Shown here: positions 7,719-17,237 of the stretch, one piece after another
Layout of the letters: each line of letters opens with the position of its first letter
How positions within the stretch are numbered: position 1 is the first letter of the stretch
NCBI GenBank assembly: GCA_910585615.1
Contig: CAJUFO010000019.1
Span: 1 to 60,229, forward strand
Source: an uncultured Acetatifactor sp.
GTDB lineage: Bacteria > Bacillota > Clostridia > Lachnospirales > Lachnospiraceae
Length of the DNA stretch: 60,229 bases
Direction of reading: 5' to 3'
Translations under genes and position numbers: made by a program
The notes under the pieces: generated by a model
The model's database searches: none
What the model was told of the DNA's origin: nothing
What the model saw: the letters and a program-made list of their open reading frames with translations, nothing else

Positions 7719-10700
7719 TCATACCTTCAGATACCCAAGCCCCCGGAAGTATTTGATATAGCCCTGGATATATTCCAAATCTATCTCATTCCACTCAAAG
7801 CCCACCTTCTTCAGGAACCATACCGTAAAGTCGTTTTCGATATGGATGTTGCTGTCGTAAACCAGCTGCCCCCGCTCGTCCATGTCATTCCGGAAAGCCT
7901 CAAACATATATTCCGTCCCCTTCTCCCGCAAGGTCCCCCGCAGCGCCTGGTAAAAGGCTGTTCCCTCCACCACTTCCATGGAAATCCCCAGCTCATGCAC
8001 CACCTTCACGAAACGGTCGAAATAGATGGGGCGGTTGCTGTTCAGGTGGAAGACGGTCTGCTTTCCTGCATATTGCGCAATCCTCACGATTCCCTCCGCC
8101 GTCAGGTCTATGGGGGAGAATTCCGAGTACAAATGCATCAGGTAGTCCGGGAACAGCCCAAACTCCAGGATGGCCTTGAACCTGGTGAGGAACGCGTTCT
8201 GGCTGTAATTAGGTTGGAACCTGTAATCCGACGCCCGGCTGGTCAGGTTGCCCACCCGTATCACCTTGGCGTCGAGCCCCGTGAGCATGGCATCGAATAC
8301 CGCCCTCTCCGCCTCGAACTTGCTGTGGACATAGACATTGTCCAGGGGCTGGCCTATGTAAAGGCAGGACTCACCGAAGAATTTCTCCTCCGACCACCGA
8401 TAGACCGCAAATTCCTCTGCCAGACTGTTCCCGCTGACGCTCAGAGTGGAGATATGCAGCAGCCTGGCCCCCACAGACTTGGCATAGTTTATCACATGCT
8501 CTGTGCCCTCCGCGTTGACACGATGGAAATAGGCATAGGAGCCATAATGCTTGACGCTGGCCGCCGTATGGATGACGGTCTGCACGTCCCGGGGCATGTC
8601 CCGCGCCAGTGAATCCGATTCGATATCTCCCACGATGGGGATAATCCTTCGCGACTGCTTCGGCCCGGACTCCACGCCTGCCGCTTTTTCTGCTACTGGC
8701 CCTGTATCCGATCCCTTTGTACACTCTAAATCCAGTTCCTCCATATGGTTCGCACCTGATTTCTCGATAGCTTCCTCATCCAATCCATCGGCAAATTCCG
8801 CCTCGTACCGGTCTCCGAAATAGTACCGCAGAATATCCCGAAGCCGTGCTTTGCCATCCGCGGTCTCCCCGCCGCGCACCAGGCAGTACACTTTCCCTGT
8901 CTCCTCCTGGAGCAGTCTGTCCAGCACGTGGGCCCCCAGAAATCCGGTGGCTCCGGTCAGCAGCACATTGCCAAGAGATTTCTTCTCCGGCACAAAGCTC
9001 TCGTCAATCACGTTCTCCTCAAGCAGACTCCGGTATTTGTCAAAATCCGCCGCCTCATAGCGAATCTTTTCCTCGTCTCCGGCTTCCATATGGCCGCACA
9101 GCTGCCTTACGGTGGGATAGTCGAAAATATTCTGCAGGGCAAAGGAAATCCCGCTGTCATGGGCCTTTGCCAGGAACTCGATGGCAGTCAGGCTGTCCCC
9201 GCCCATCTCGAAGAAGTCATCCGTCACGCCCATCCGCTCCACATGCAGCAGCTCCTCCAGGAGGCGGCACAACTTCTCTTCGGTTTCCGTGGCAGGGGCG
9301 ATGTACTCCCTGGTCTGGCATGAGAAGTCCGGCGCGGGCAGGCTCTTCCTGTCCGTCTTGCCGCTGGCGGTCATGGGCATGGCCGACAGATGGACAAAAT
9401 AGTTGGGCACCATATACTTGGGCAGCCTGGCGGACAGATGGGTGCGCAGAGCTTTCTCGTCCAGTCCTGGGCCTGTGTCCATAGTACAGGCCATGGTGTA
9501 ATATTCCACCAGATACTGCCTCCCTGTTTCGTCCCGCCTGTCCGCCGCGGCGCACAGGGCGATGCCCGGGAAGCTGGCCATGACGCTTTCAATCTCTCCC
9601 AGTTCGATGCGCAGTCCCCGGATCTTCACCTGGGTGTCCATGCGCCCCAGGTATTCGATTTCCCCGTTGCTGCGGAATCGGGCAAGGTCTCCCGTGCGGT
9701 ACATGGTCTTTCCATGGCAGTTCTCCTCTGCGGCGAAAGGATTCGGCACGAAGCGCTCTGCGGTCAGCTCCGGGCGGTTCAGGTAGCCCTTGCCTACGCC
9801 TTCCCCGGCTATGCATAGCTCGCCGGGGACGCCCATGGGAACCGGGCGCAGGTCGCCGTCCAGGATATAAATCTGGGTGTTGGCGATGGGGGTGCCAAGA
9901 GTAATATCTGATTGCTGAGGCATCCTCTTTAGTGAAGACATCTCACCTCCCACTATATATATCGTACACTCACTCGGTCCCATAGGGACGCTACTCCTGT
10001 TCAGCACCGGGACGCCAATCGTGACCGCAGAGATATCGGGATTGATACGCGTCAGATAAATCACCAACGCCGTCTCAAACAAAACGGCCTCTGTCACCTG
10101 GTATTTCCCGCCGTATGCGGCAATCCCCCTGTTCCAGGCAAAGCGGCAGGTTTCTGGCAATCCTCTTTGCCTCCACCTCATCCATAGAAGCGGAGCGTAT
10201 TTTCACAGGGCACTCCTCAGGACGGGCAGGATATTTCTCATGCCAGTATTCCTTATCTTTTTCATGGCGCGCAGACGCAAGATATTGTTCCTCGGATTGT
10301 ATGAAATCCGCATAATTTCCACAAAACAGCGCCTCATCGGTCTCTCCCGCCAATCCGCGATATGCCACATCTATCTGGTTCGCCATCAGCCCGAAAGTCC
10401 AGGCATCCGATATCAGATGGCTCAGCACCACCAATACGCCGCTTCTGCTCTCCCTATCCAAATGGAATACCACAAAACGATACATCTGTCTTTCCAGAAG
10501 CCCCACAGGCTCTCTCGCAAAGATTTCCGCATACTGATCAAACTCCTGTCGGGAGTCAAATGTCATGATTGGGATATCCTCGTCTACCTCTTCCGAGACA
10601 TATTGCATGGGTTCCTTTCCTTCACAGAAGCGCAGGCGGATACCGTTCTGGCTCCATATGAATTGGCAGACTGCCTTGCGCAGCAGATTGCCGTCCCTTC

Positions 10701-10821
10701 TCTCAGGAAAGAATGCGGCGCCGCAGAGATTGGCGATTGCTGTGTCGCCATAGTATTTTTGCAGGTTCCAGATATTCTGTTGTGGTGTTGTTAAGTGAAA
10801 GTATTCTATGTTGCCCTCCAA
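7719..10821 (-). pseudogene. Decayed NRPS: condensation - adenylation (deleted) - carrier - thioester reductase
   Basis: The 5' part (10821 down to about 10130) encodes the N-lobe of a condensation domain with the His motif as SHLISDAWTFG. A run of five C on the plus strand (10125-10129) shifts the frame: removing one base gives LEQGIAAYGGKY, joining the two open frames. The 3' frame has the C-domain segment TIGVPVLNRSS, which jumps directly to the adenylation A5 motif GPSECTI, so the C-lobe and most of the A domain (about 500-600 residues by family comparison) are missing in frame. After this come A7/A8 (YRTGDLARF, GRMDTQVKIRGLRIELGEIE), a carrier domain with DDFFEMGGDSLTA and a reductase beginning NVLLTGATGFLGAHVL with a YVHSKFEAE catalytic motif. 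Such C-A-T-R modules release peptide aldehydes. The first codon is TTG. It cannot make a working enzyme as it stands. Confidence 0.85.
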
Positions 10822-10883
10822 ATATTGTTATTCATATTTCAATCTGCTTTAAATCTGTTCCCTATTCTTTACCATTTTCAATT

Positions 10884-10925
10884 TAGCCCATTTTGTTCTA
10901 AATGTCAATAGAACGTTTTGGGCTA
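10884..10925. promoter_or_regulatory. Large inverted repeat, likely operator between NRPS and XRE gene
   Basis: TAGCCCA-N4-GTTCTA is followed by 8 bases and its inverted counterpart TAGAAC-N4-TGGGCTA, giving 17-base arms with 13 matching positions. It lies between the divergent NRPS remnant and the XRE regulator, directly upstream of a TATTAT box (10929-10934), so it is well placed as the binding site of the adjacent XRE protein. Binding is inferred. Confidence 0.5.
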
Positions 10926-10968
10926 GAATATTATAAGAGACAGCATATGAATCGCAAAGGAGACCGTC

Positions 10969-11184
10969 ATGATTTTCCAAAGAATCAAAGACTTAAGGGA
11001 AGATGCTGATTTGACCCAGACGGAACTTAGCAAATATTTGTACATTTCACAACGTTCCTATTCGCATTATGAAAATGGCACCAGAGATATTCCAATAAAT
11101 GTCCTCATCGCCATCGCTGATTTTTACAATGTCAGCATAGATTACCTGTTAGGCCGTTCTAATCACAAGGAATTTACCCCATAA
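10969..11184 (+). CDS. Small XRE-family transcriptional regulator
   Basis: This 71-residue protein is essentially one Cro/C1-type helix-turn-helix: LTQTELSKYLYISQRSYSHYENGTRDIP followed by the FYNVSIDYLLGRS tail. Such single-domain XRE regulators usually repress nearby genes and themselves. AAAGGAGA lies 5 bases before the ATG, so the start is well supported. It is divergent from the NRPS remnant, and a large inverted repeat lies between them, suggesting that it once controlled the NRPS. The N-terminus and the GR end are typical of Clostridia phage- and element-type regulators. Confidence 0.85.
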   Translation: MIFQRIKDLREDADLTQTELSKYLYISQRSYSHYENGTRDIPINVLIAIADFYNVSIDYLLGRSNHKEFTP

Positions 11185-11356
11185 CTAGTCCTTTGTTCCC
11201 TTTTCAGCAAGGCTATCTCCTATTGTTAATTTTTGTCTTCTGTCTGGCTAACTGCTTTACACAGCAACACACCGTCCTATTTCTCAGGAATGAATTTGGC
11301 ACCAGATACAATTCCGCAAACGATATCCCAGCCCAACTTTGCCACTTCACTCCCCC

Positions 11357-11560
11357 TCAATCATTGAAGTGTGCCATATAATCGATGAATCTGAGAACCA
11401 ACACAATAAGATAGACAAACCCATAAAAAAATCCAATGCCCGCCACACAGGCCCCTTTTAACACCTTATACCCCACCCCCTTTTGCTCCAGAAAAGGAAA
11501 ACGGCCTTTGACAAATTTCCATCCCGGCAAACGGCTTGCTGCTTTCTGGCGCGTCTCGTC
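11357..11560 (-). pseudogene. Possible remnant of a small membrane protein
   Basis: The minus frame after the VirD4 fragment's stop codon stays open to a stop at 11357-11359. It reads WKFVKGRFPFLEQKG, then KGACVAGIGFFYGFVYLIV, then LVLRFIDYMAHFND, a basic segment followed by one hydrophobic helix. It looks coding but has no ATG or convincing start, and I do not recognise the family. It may be debris at the element junction. The rest of 11185-11560 holds nothing I can name. Confidence 0.3.
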
Positions 11561-11563
11561 CGC

Positions 11564-12154
11564 TTATCTTACCTCCTTCCCCAGTTTCTGGTAGTTCAGC
11601 CCATAACTGCGCTGGCTTCCCCTGGAATCGGACATGTTGAACGTGTCTATGGTCTCCTTCCCGAGCATGGCGGAAATCTCCTTTAAAGTACTCTGCTCCT
11701 TGCCTCCCAGAAAGAGGACGCTGGAACAGTTTCCTATGATAGTTTCCGCATGGTCCTTATACACCGCCTTTAGCTGGCTCTGGGTCTGGACGATCACATG
11801 GGCGGAAATTTCCCGGCTCCGGATAACGGAAATCAGGTGCTCAAAGTTCGGAATCTTCTGATTGGCAAACTCGTCAAAAAGGCAGGTAACGTGGGTTTTC
11901 AGCGCACCGCCGTTTTCCAGGGCTTTGTCACAGAGAACATTGAACATCTGGGTATACACCATGGATGCGATGAAATTGAAGGTGGTATCCGTGTCGGAAA
12001 CGATGCAGAACAGCGCCGTTTTGCGGTCTCCCAGCTTCTCCAGCTCCAGTTCATCATCCGACATCATGTCCCGGACCTCCTTAATGTCAAAAGGCGCCAG
12101 CCTTGCGCCACAGGAAATCAGGATGGATTTTGCGGTCTTGCCAGAGACAAATCG
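11564..12154 (-). pseudogene. Fragment of VirD4/TcpA-type conjugation coupling ATPase
   Basis: The open frame reads SGKTAKSILISCGARLAPFDI, then DRKTALFCIVSDTDTTFNFI, THVTCLFDEFANQKIPNFEHLISVIRSR and VIVQTQSQLKAVY. These are the middle and C-terminal ATPase segments of the type IV coupling protein (TraG/VirD4/TcpA) used by Firmicute conjugative transposons to bring DNA to the transfer channel. The DEFAN segment is the Walker B region. The frame is blocked by a TGA just upstream of 12154, so the N-terminal membrane and Walker A parts are absent. It ends at NYQKLGKEVR, before the family's usual C-terminus. Truncation at both ends shows the element can no longer conjugate on its own. Confidence 0.8.
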
Positions 12155-12199
12155 TCAAGGACTTTTTAATCAATTTCACAAAAAATTCACAATTAGGGC

Positions 12200-12243
12200 A
12201 AAAAAATAGAGCCAGAAACCTTTATTTAAGATTCCTGGCTCTA
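12200..12243 (-). terminator. Rho-independent terminator of the Rpn nuclease gene
   Basis: On the minus strand TAGAGCCAG pairs perfectly with CTGGCTCTA across a 19-base loop and is followed by seven T residues. It begins 11 bases after the stop of the nuclease gene. Confidence 0.85.
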
Positions 12244-12253
12244 TGACAGTGCT

Positions 12254-13102
12254 TTATGCGTTTCGTTCTGCTTTCAGTTGATTAACTTCTTCAAGGGAAA
12301 GCCCTGAAATATTCGCAATTTCCTCAAGCAAGTATTTCCCCGCCTCCAACATTCGGAATACTGTCATCTTTTTTTCTTCCTGTATTCCTTCTTTCAGGGA
12401 TTCATTTCTCATATCCTCCATGATGCGGCACATCTCACTCACTCCCTTCGGATTTTCTTTCAGATACCGTGTCCGGTCTGCCATCAGTTCAAAATTCATA
12501 TCGGATGCTTGTGTACAATTAAAATCATGCATGAGCTTTCCAAAATCGGATTCGCCCCGGTATTCCCCATTCACATATAAAATATGTTCTCCATCTTCAA
12601 AGGATTTATCCGTAGCAAGATTGATTCTCTCAATCGGATAGACCGGTTCACCTTTTCCGTAAAAATCTTTCTCGATAATGAAGATTGTATAGGTGTCCGG
12701 CAGTTCTTTAAATTCCTGCCCGGAATGGAGGTTCTCTACATCCATCACGCTGGAATGGTATCTTGCCCTGTGCGGGTCTGCCCCCTTTTCCTGTCTTTGG
12801 ATTTCAAGATCGTATTTTTTCCCATCCGGATCCGTCCCGTATGCGTCCAGGCAGATAGAGCGTGCCCCGGCCAGCCTTTTCATGTCCTTTTGTGTTTCGC
12901 AGTCAGTGATAATCAAATCCTGCTTACCCGTGATAATGCGTAACACAAATTCTGCTAATGGAATGTTATCTTTAAACAGGCAGCGCATAAAATCATCGTC
13001 GATAGGGCGTAAGTCACGCAGGCGCTGTAAATCCTCCTGGTGCTGTTGTTCCGTCGCTGTCAATATCCCCACCTGCCTTTCCTTTCGTTTTTGTAGTTCC
13101 AT
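12254..13102 (-). CDS. Rpn-family PD-(D/E)XK nuclease / putative transposase
   Basis: This 282-residue protein begins its conserved part with LRPIDDDFMRCLFKDN, typical of Rpn/PF12784 proteins. The nuclease core shows Asp86 (ICLDAYG), then Asp98, Glu100 and Gln102 in KKYDLEIQRQ, the D...ExQ variant of the PD-(D/E)XK site. Rpn proteins are DNA endonucleases that promote recombination and are often mobile or multicopy. The C-terminal half is a helical region ending in LLEEIANISGLSLEEVNQLK, an HTH-like motif common in the family. AGGAGG lies 11 bases before the ATG, which is rather far. The gene has its own terminator and sits between conjugation debris and TnpW, so it probably inserted into the older element. 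Confidence 0.82.
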   Translation of the reverse strand: MELQKRKERQVGILTATEQQHQEDLQRLRDLRPIDDDFMRCLFKDNIPLAEFVLRIITGKQDLIITDCETQKDMKRLAGARSICLDAYGTDPDGKKYDLEIQRQEKGADPHRARYHSSVMDVENLHSGQEFKELPDTYTIFIIEKDFYGKGEPVYPIERINLATDKSFEDGEHILYVNGEYRGESDFGKLMHDFNCTQASDMNFELMADRTRYLKENPKGVSEMCRIMEDMRNESLKEGIQEEKKMTVFRMLEAGKYLLEEIANISGLSLEEVNQLKAERNA

Positions 13103-13181
13103 ACTACCATAAACCTCCTGATTTTACAAGCCGGGAACCAGTGTAGTATTTCTGATTCCCCGGCGTCCCTCTGTTATCGTT

Positions 13182-13370
13182 TTATCCCATCTGCTGTATC
13201 TCATTTTTCAGCATACACTTAATCTTGTCGCTCATGGTCTCCGTGCTGGTCTCACTGAAATGAATCCGCACGATATAGGTGGTGCGGCCTATCTTCTTCA
13301 CCAGTGCGGGCGGGTTCTCTGCCCCAGCTGTGGTGCCTGCTACATTCTGGATATTTTTCTCACTGCTCAT
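13182..13370 (-). CDS. Transposon-encoded protein TnpW
   Basis: The 62 residues contain NPPALVKKIGRTTYIVRIHFSE followed by MSDKIKCMLKNEIQQMG, the signature of the small TnpW family found in Firmicute conjugative and mobilizable transposons. Its function is not established. The open frame continues upstream for 55 codons, but the upstream part overlaps the DnaC-like gene and looks non-coding; an AAGGAG site 9 bases before the ATG at 13370 decides the start. It lies 71 bp after the DnaC-like gene and is probably in the same transcript. Confidence 0.75.
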   Translation of the reverse strand: MSSEKNIQNVAGTTAGAENPPALVKKIGRTTYIVRIHFSETSTETMSDKIKCMLKNEIQQMG

Positions 13371-13441
13371 GGTATGATGCTCCTTTCCCGGACAGTCCCA
13401 CGGTATGTATAGGAATTGTCCCTTGCTGCTGTTTTCAGGTT

Positions 13442-14299
13442 TCATTTCGGGGAGACAATCCCCCTCGCCGCCTCTTTGGTAGCCGCCGCCTTTTCCTCCC
13501 GGAAGTTCCTGCCGGAGAAAAGGACAGGGGCGCACCGCTCCATGATACGGTCATAGATTCTGGCGTGGGCCAGGTCGGGCGGGTTTTTGATCTCTTCCAG
13601 TTTCAGGTTGGTCGTGACGATCAGCGGCTTCCTGCTCCTGTACCGGCTGTCAATGACAAGGAACATCTGCTCCAGCGCATATTCGGTATTGCGTTCCACG
13701 CCCAGGTCGTCCAGAATCAAAAGGCTGTAATCGTCAAGGGCGGAGATAAACGCCGCCCGGTCCTCGGCAAACATCCCGGTCAGCCGGTTCAGGATAGAGG
13801 GGATATTTGTCATAAGCACTGGTATGTCCCGGTCAATCAGGGCATTGGCGATACATCCGGCAAAGAAGGATTTCCCCGTCCCCACGTCACCGAAAAGCAG
13901 AAGGCCGGTATTTTCCCGGTATGCCTCCTTCCAGTTCCCCACATAGGCACGTGCTTTCTCCATGAGCGGGTTCTGCCCGTTGTCATTGGCAAAGGTGAAT
14001 TCATGGAGATAGCGGTCCTGCAGGCCCTGCGCCCTCCTGCGCCGGATGCTCTCCATGAGCGCCCTCCGTTCCCCGGCGGCCTTCCTCTGCCTCTCGGCCT
14101 CCTGCTGGCAGGGGCAGACACAGCGGGGCATAAGGTAGCTGTGCCGGAGCGGGTCGGGGAGGATGGTCTGCCGCCTCCCTCCGCATTTCTTACAATGGAT
14201 AAGGCCATCAGAATGGTCTATGTATTCGTCCTCCGATAATTCTGTATCTCCGGCGGCTTTTTCAATAAATGCCCGGATAGCCTCGTTGATCTCAATCAT
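13442..14299 (-). CDS. DnaC/IstB-like AAA+ ATP-binding protein of a conjugative element
   Basis: In this 285-residue protein an N-terminal zinc-ribbon-like region (Cys36, Cys39, Cys60, Cys62, Cys64) is followed by an AAA+ domain with Walker A GDVGTGKS at 137-144 and Walker B LLILDDLG at 193-200, then the sensor segment LIVTTNLKLEEI. Such proteins load replicative helicase (DnaC) or assist transposition (IstB); in Tn1549-like elements they sit with a replication initiator, TnpW and the coupling protein, as here. No ribosome binding site precedes the ATG at 14299. In relatives the start usually overlaps the preceding initiator gene, which is absent here, so expression is doubtful. A near-perfect 20-bp palindrome abuts the start. 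Confidence 0.82.
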   Translation of the reverse strand: MIEINEAIRAFIEKAAGDTELSEDEYIDHSDGLIHCKKCGGRRQTILPDPLRHSYLMPRCVCPCQQEAERQRKAAGERRALMESIRRRRAQGLQDRYLHEFTFANDNGQNPLMEKARAYVGNWKEAYRENTGLLLFGDVGTGKSFFAGCIANALIDRDIPVLMTNIPSILNRLTGMFAEDRAAFISALDDYSLLILDDLGVERNTEYALEQMFLVIDSRYRSRKPLIVTTNLKLEEIKNPPDLAHARIYDRIMERCAPVLFSGRNFREEKAAATKEAARGIVSPK

Positions 14300-14300
14300 A

Positions 14301-14320
14301 GGAAACGGGTACCCATTTCC
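14301..14320. promoter_or_regulatory. Near-perfect 20-bp palindrome next to the DnaC-like start
   Basis: GGAAACGGGTACCCATTTCC is its own inverse except for one symmetric pair. It touches the start codon of the DnaC-like gene and could be an operator or simply the 3' end of a lost upstream gene. The adjoining 14321-14540 holds no gene I can support. Confidence 0.3.
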
Positions 14321-14543
14321 GTAAATCTACCCGTCCGCGCTACGGCTTGCTGGACAGATTTTGCTTGTTGGGAAGAATCCCAAACCCTCTGATAATTCCT
14401 CTCACTACCTACAACACCACACAGGGCAGTTTTGACGGAGTTTTGAGAGAAATTCTTCAAAAAGTTTTCCTTGTTTCTTAATACGGGGAAGTTTGGGAAA
14501 TGCCAATGCCACAGAATAAATCAGCAAAAATTTTTTTGTGCCA

Positions 14544-14601
14544 TTGACAAATTCTCAGATTTGCAGTATCATATAACAGCGATATATAACGCCGTTATAT
14601 A
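14544..14601 (+). promoter_or_regulatory. Promoter with TetR operator
   Basis: TTGACA (14544-14549), 17 bases, then TATCAT (14567-14572) forms a near-consensus promoter. A perfect 19-bp palindrome, TATATAACG-C-CGTTATATA (14583-14601), covers the expected start point just before the ribosome binding site. A half-copy, ATATAAC, lies upstream. The arrangement indicates autorepression by the TetR protein encoded directly downstream. Confidence 0.8.
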
Positions 14602-14615
14602 CAGGAGGTGAGAAA

Positions 14616-15233
14616 ATGAGCGAAGCAGAGCAGACAACACTACATTTAATCCATTCAGCCGCCATGCAGGAATTTCTTGAAAAAGGCTATAAGTCTGCTT
14701 CCCTGCGGAATATTGTCAAAACGGCAGGGGTAACGACAGGCGCGTTTTATGGCTACTATAACAGCAAGGAGGATTTATTTGAAGCACTGGTAGGCGAACA
14801 CTACAATTTCTTATTGGAACTCTTTTGCAAGGCACAGAAAGAATTTGCAGAAATACCGCCAGAGGAACAGCCCGACAATCTTACCTCTACTTCCGGCGTG
14901 TATATGTATGAAATGCTCTTGTACGCCTATGAACACTTGAATGAATTTAAGCTCATACTTTGCTGTTCGGAGGGAACACGTTTTTCAAAGCTGATTGATG
15001 AAATGGTGGAAATAGAAACAAAAGGAACACATGATTATTTAGCAGTTCTTGAAAAGTTAGGCAGACCCGCGCCGCCCATTGATGAACGGTTAGAGCATAT
15101 TTTGATTACGGGAATGTTCAACACATTTTTTGAGCTGATTATACATGAAATGCCGCTTGAAGAAGCAAAGCACTATTTGAAAGAAATGAGAGCTTTCTAT
15201 ACCGCCGGGTGGATGAAAATTATGGGGCAATAA
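14616..15233 (+). CDS. TetR/AcrR-family transcriptional regulator
   Basis: In this 205-residue protein the N-terminal HTH reads SAAMQEFLEKGYKSASLRNIV, then KTAGVTTGAFYGYYNSKEDLF, the classic TetR DNA-binding domain. The remaining helical domain is the ligand pocket; its ligand is unknown. AGGAGGTGAGAAA precedes the ATG, and a 19-bp perfect palindrome overlaps its transcription start, so it very likely represses itself and the two exporter genes that follow 190 bp downstream. The region is AT-rich compared with the flanks, consistent with imported cargo of a mobile element. Confidence 0.92.
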   Translation: MSEAEQTTLHLIHSAAMQEFLEKGYKSASLRNIVKTAGVTTGAFYGYYNSKEDLFEALVGEHYNFLLELFCKAQKEFAEIPPEEQPDNLTSTSGVYMYEMLLYAYEHLNEFKLILCCSEGTRFSKLIDEMVEIETKGTHDYLAVLEKLGRPAPPIDERLEHILITGMFNTFFELIIHEMPLEEAKHYLKEMRAFYTAGWMKIMGQ

Positions 15234-15279
15234 TAAATCGAGCAGGCTCGATTACAAATAAATGTCCAATAAGATTTGA

Positions 15280-15305
15280 TAATGGAAAGTTTACACTTTC
15301 CATTA
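15280..15305. terminator. Perfect 11-bp stem-loop between TetR and ABC genes
   Basis: TAATGGAAAGT and ACTTTCCATTA form a perfect stem with a TTAC loop 46 bp after the TetR stop. The trailing T run is weak, so it may be a leaky terminator or a protein-binding site that sets relative expression of regulator and exporter. The remaining leader up to 15410 contains a GTTAG/CTAAC hairpin and a TTTATA box. Confidence 0.45.
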
Positions 15306-15425
15306 TATTTGACGCATGGGTTAGTTTTAGCTAACTTTATAAAGACACCACTAATCAAATAAGGATATTCGAGGGCAGTTATTTAGTCCTCATATCATAA
15401 AAAATTTTCAAGGAGGTTTTTTTCA

Positions 15426-17237
15426 ATGAAAAAACGGTCTAATCTATCAAGACTGATGGGCTATGCCGGAGGGCATAAGATTTTAACCTATCTATCTTGG
15501 GTACTGTCCGTAATGAGTGCGCTGTTAGCTCTTGTACCTTTTTGGTATATATGGCGTATCATTCACGACATACTGGAAGCTTCCCCGGACTTCGTGGAAG
15601 CGGGGAATGTCACAGGCTACGGCTGGTCTGCGGTATTGTTTGCGGTTATCTCTATTGTTGTCTACATAGCCGCCTTGATGTGTTCGCATATGAGCGCGTT
15701 CCGGGTTGCCGCAAATATCCGAAAAGAGCTTATGCGCCATATTACAGCCTTGCCGCTTGGGGTAACGGAAAAGTATGGAAGCGGAAAGCTGCGGAGAATA
15801 GTAAATACTTCCAGTACCGCTACAGAAACATATCTTGCACACAGGCTTCCCGACAAAGCGGGGGCGATTGCCACACCCATAGGGCTGCTTTTCCTGTTGC
15901 TTGCCTTTGACTGGCGGTTAGGGCTTTTAAGCCTTGTTCCAGTTGTGCTTGGTTTTCTGATTATGATGAAAATGACAGGAAAAGACATGGAAAAGCGAAT
16001 GGAACAATATCAAAATGCGCTTGCTGATATGTCAAACGAAGCTGTTGAATATGTGCGGGGCGTACCCGTAGTAAAGACTTTCGGGCAGACAATTTTTTCT
16101 TTCAAACGCTTCAAAAACGCGATAGACAATTACGAAACATGGGTAATTGCATATACAAAGGGGCTGCGTCTGCCTATGATGTTCTATACAACAGCAATTA
16201 ACGGCGTATTCGCGTTTCTGATTGCCGGGGGTATTCTCTTTACAAGGGGTGGCGTAACAAATGAACTTCTGTTAAACCTTATCTTCTATATTGTGATTAC
16301 TCCCGTCATTGGTACGACGCTTACAAAAATTATGTTTATGAGCGAGGACGCAATGATTGTAGGCGACGCAATCAACAGGATTGATGAAGTGCTGAACGAA
16401 AAGCCATTGTCTGAAAGCAAAGTGAATAATATCCCTAAAAATAATGGAATTACATTGGAACACGTTAGTTACAGCTATGACGGAGAAAAAAACGCGCTCA
16501 ATGATGTATCTCTTTCCATAAAGCCGGGGCAGACAGTCGCATTGGTAGGAGCGTCCGGCGGCGGCAAGACGACACTTGCAAATATTGTCACAAGATTTTT
16601 TGACCCGCAAAAAGGACGCATACTGATAGGGAATATCGACATACGCGACATTCCGAAAGAAATATTGATGAATAAGGTATCTTTTGTATTTCAGAACAGC
16701 CGCCTTATTAAAGCGTCCATATTGGAAAATGTGCGTATGGCAAAACCTAACGCCACACGCGAAGAAATCGCCCATGCTCTGGAAGCTGCACAGTGCTTGG
16801 ATATTATTGAAAAATTACCGAATGGCATTGATGCGGTTGTCGGCACAAAAGGCGTGTATCTGTCCGGCGGCGAACAGCAAAGAATAGCAATTGCCCGCGC
16901 AATTTTGAAAAATGCGCCTATCCTAATTCTTGATGAAGCAACCGCGTTTGCCGACCCCGACAATGAGGTGCGCGTACAGCAGGCTTTATCTGCTCTTTCA
17001 AAAGGAGAATCAGCGGATTCTCCCAGAAAGACCGTCATTATGATTGCACACAGGCTGTCGTCAATCACAGACGCGGATTGCATTTATGTACTGCAAGACG
17101 GTGAAATTGCCGAAAGCGGCACACATAGCGGACTGATAGAGCGAAACGGCATATTTACAAAAATGTGGAAGAATTATTCCGAAGCGGCAGAATGGAAGAT
17201 TTTGAATGAAAATAAGGGATTGGAGGTAAACGCATGA
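15426..17237 (+). CDS. ABC exporter half-transporter (permease-ATPase), subunit 1
   Basis: This 603-residue type IV ABC half-transporter has about six membrane helices in residues 20-310 and a C-terminal ATPase. Walker A is GASGGGKTT at 375-383, the signature is LSGGEQQR, Walker B is ILILDEATAFADP, and the H-loop is IAHRLSS. The D-loop is AFAD rather than the usual ALD. Homologues in gut Firmicutes are often labelled IrtA/YbtP-like, but the direction and substrate are unproven. AAGGAGG lies 9 bases before the ATG. Its stop overlaps the next start by 4 bp (ATGA), so the two subunits are translationally coupled and almost certainly form a heterodimer under TetR control. Confidence 0.92.
   Translation: MKKRSNLSRLMGYAGGHKILTYLSWVLSVMSALLALVPFWYIWRIIHDILEASPDFVEAGNVTGYGWSAVLFAVISIVVYIAALMCSHMSAFRVAANIRKELMRHITALPLGVTEKYGSGKLRRIVNTSSTATETYLAHRLPDKAGAIATPIGLLFLLLAFDWRLGLLSLVPVVLGFLIMMKMTGKDMEKRMEQYQNALADMSNEAVEYVRGVPVVKTFGQTIFSFKRFKNAIDNYETWVIAYTKGLRLPMMFYTTAINGVFAFLIAGGILFTRGGVTNELLLNLIFYIVITPVIGTTLTKIMFMSEDAMIVGDAINRIDEVLNEKPLSESKVNNIPKNNGITLEHVSYSYDGEKNALNDVSLSIKPGQTVALVGASGGGKTTLANIVTRFFDPQKGRILIGNIDIRDIPKEILMNKVSFVFQNSRLIKASILENVRMAKPNATREEIAHALEAAQCLDIIEKLPNGIDAVVGTKGVYLSGGEQQRIAIARAILKNAPILILDEATAFADPDNEVRVQQALSALSKGESADSPRKTVIMIAHRLSSITDADCIYVLQDGEIAESGTHSGLIERNGIFTKMWKNYSEAAEWKILNENKGLEVNA

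Noticed and set aside
11193..11381. 62-codon plus-strand frame after the XRE gene
   Set aside because: No ribosome binding site of note and no recognisable sequence.
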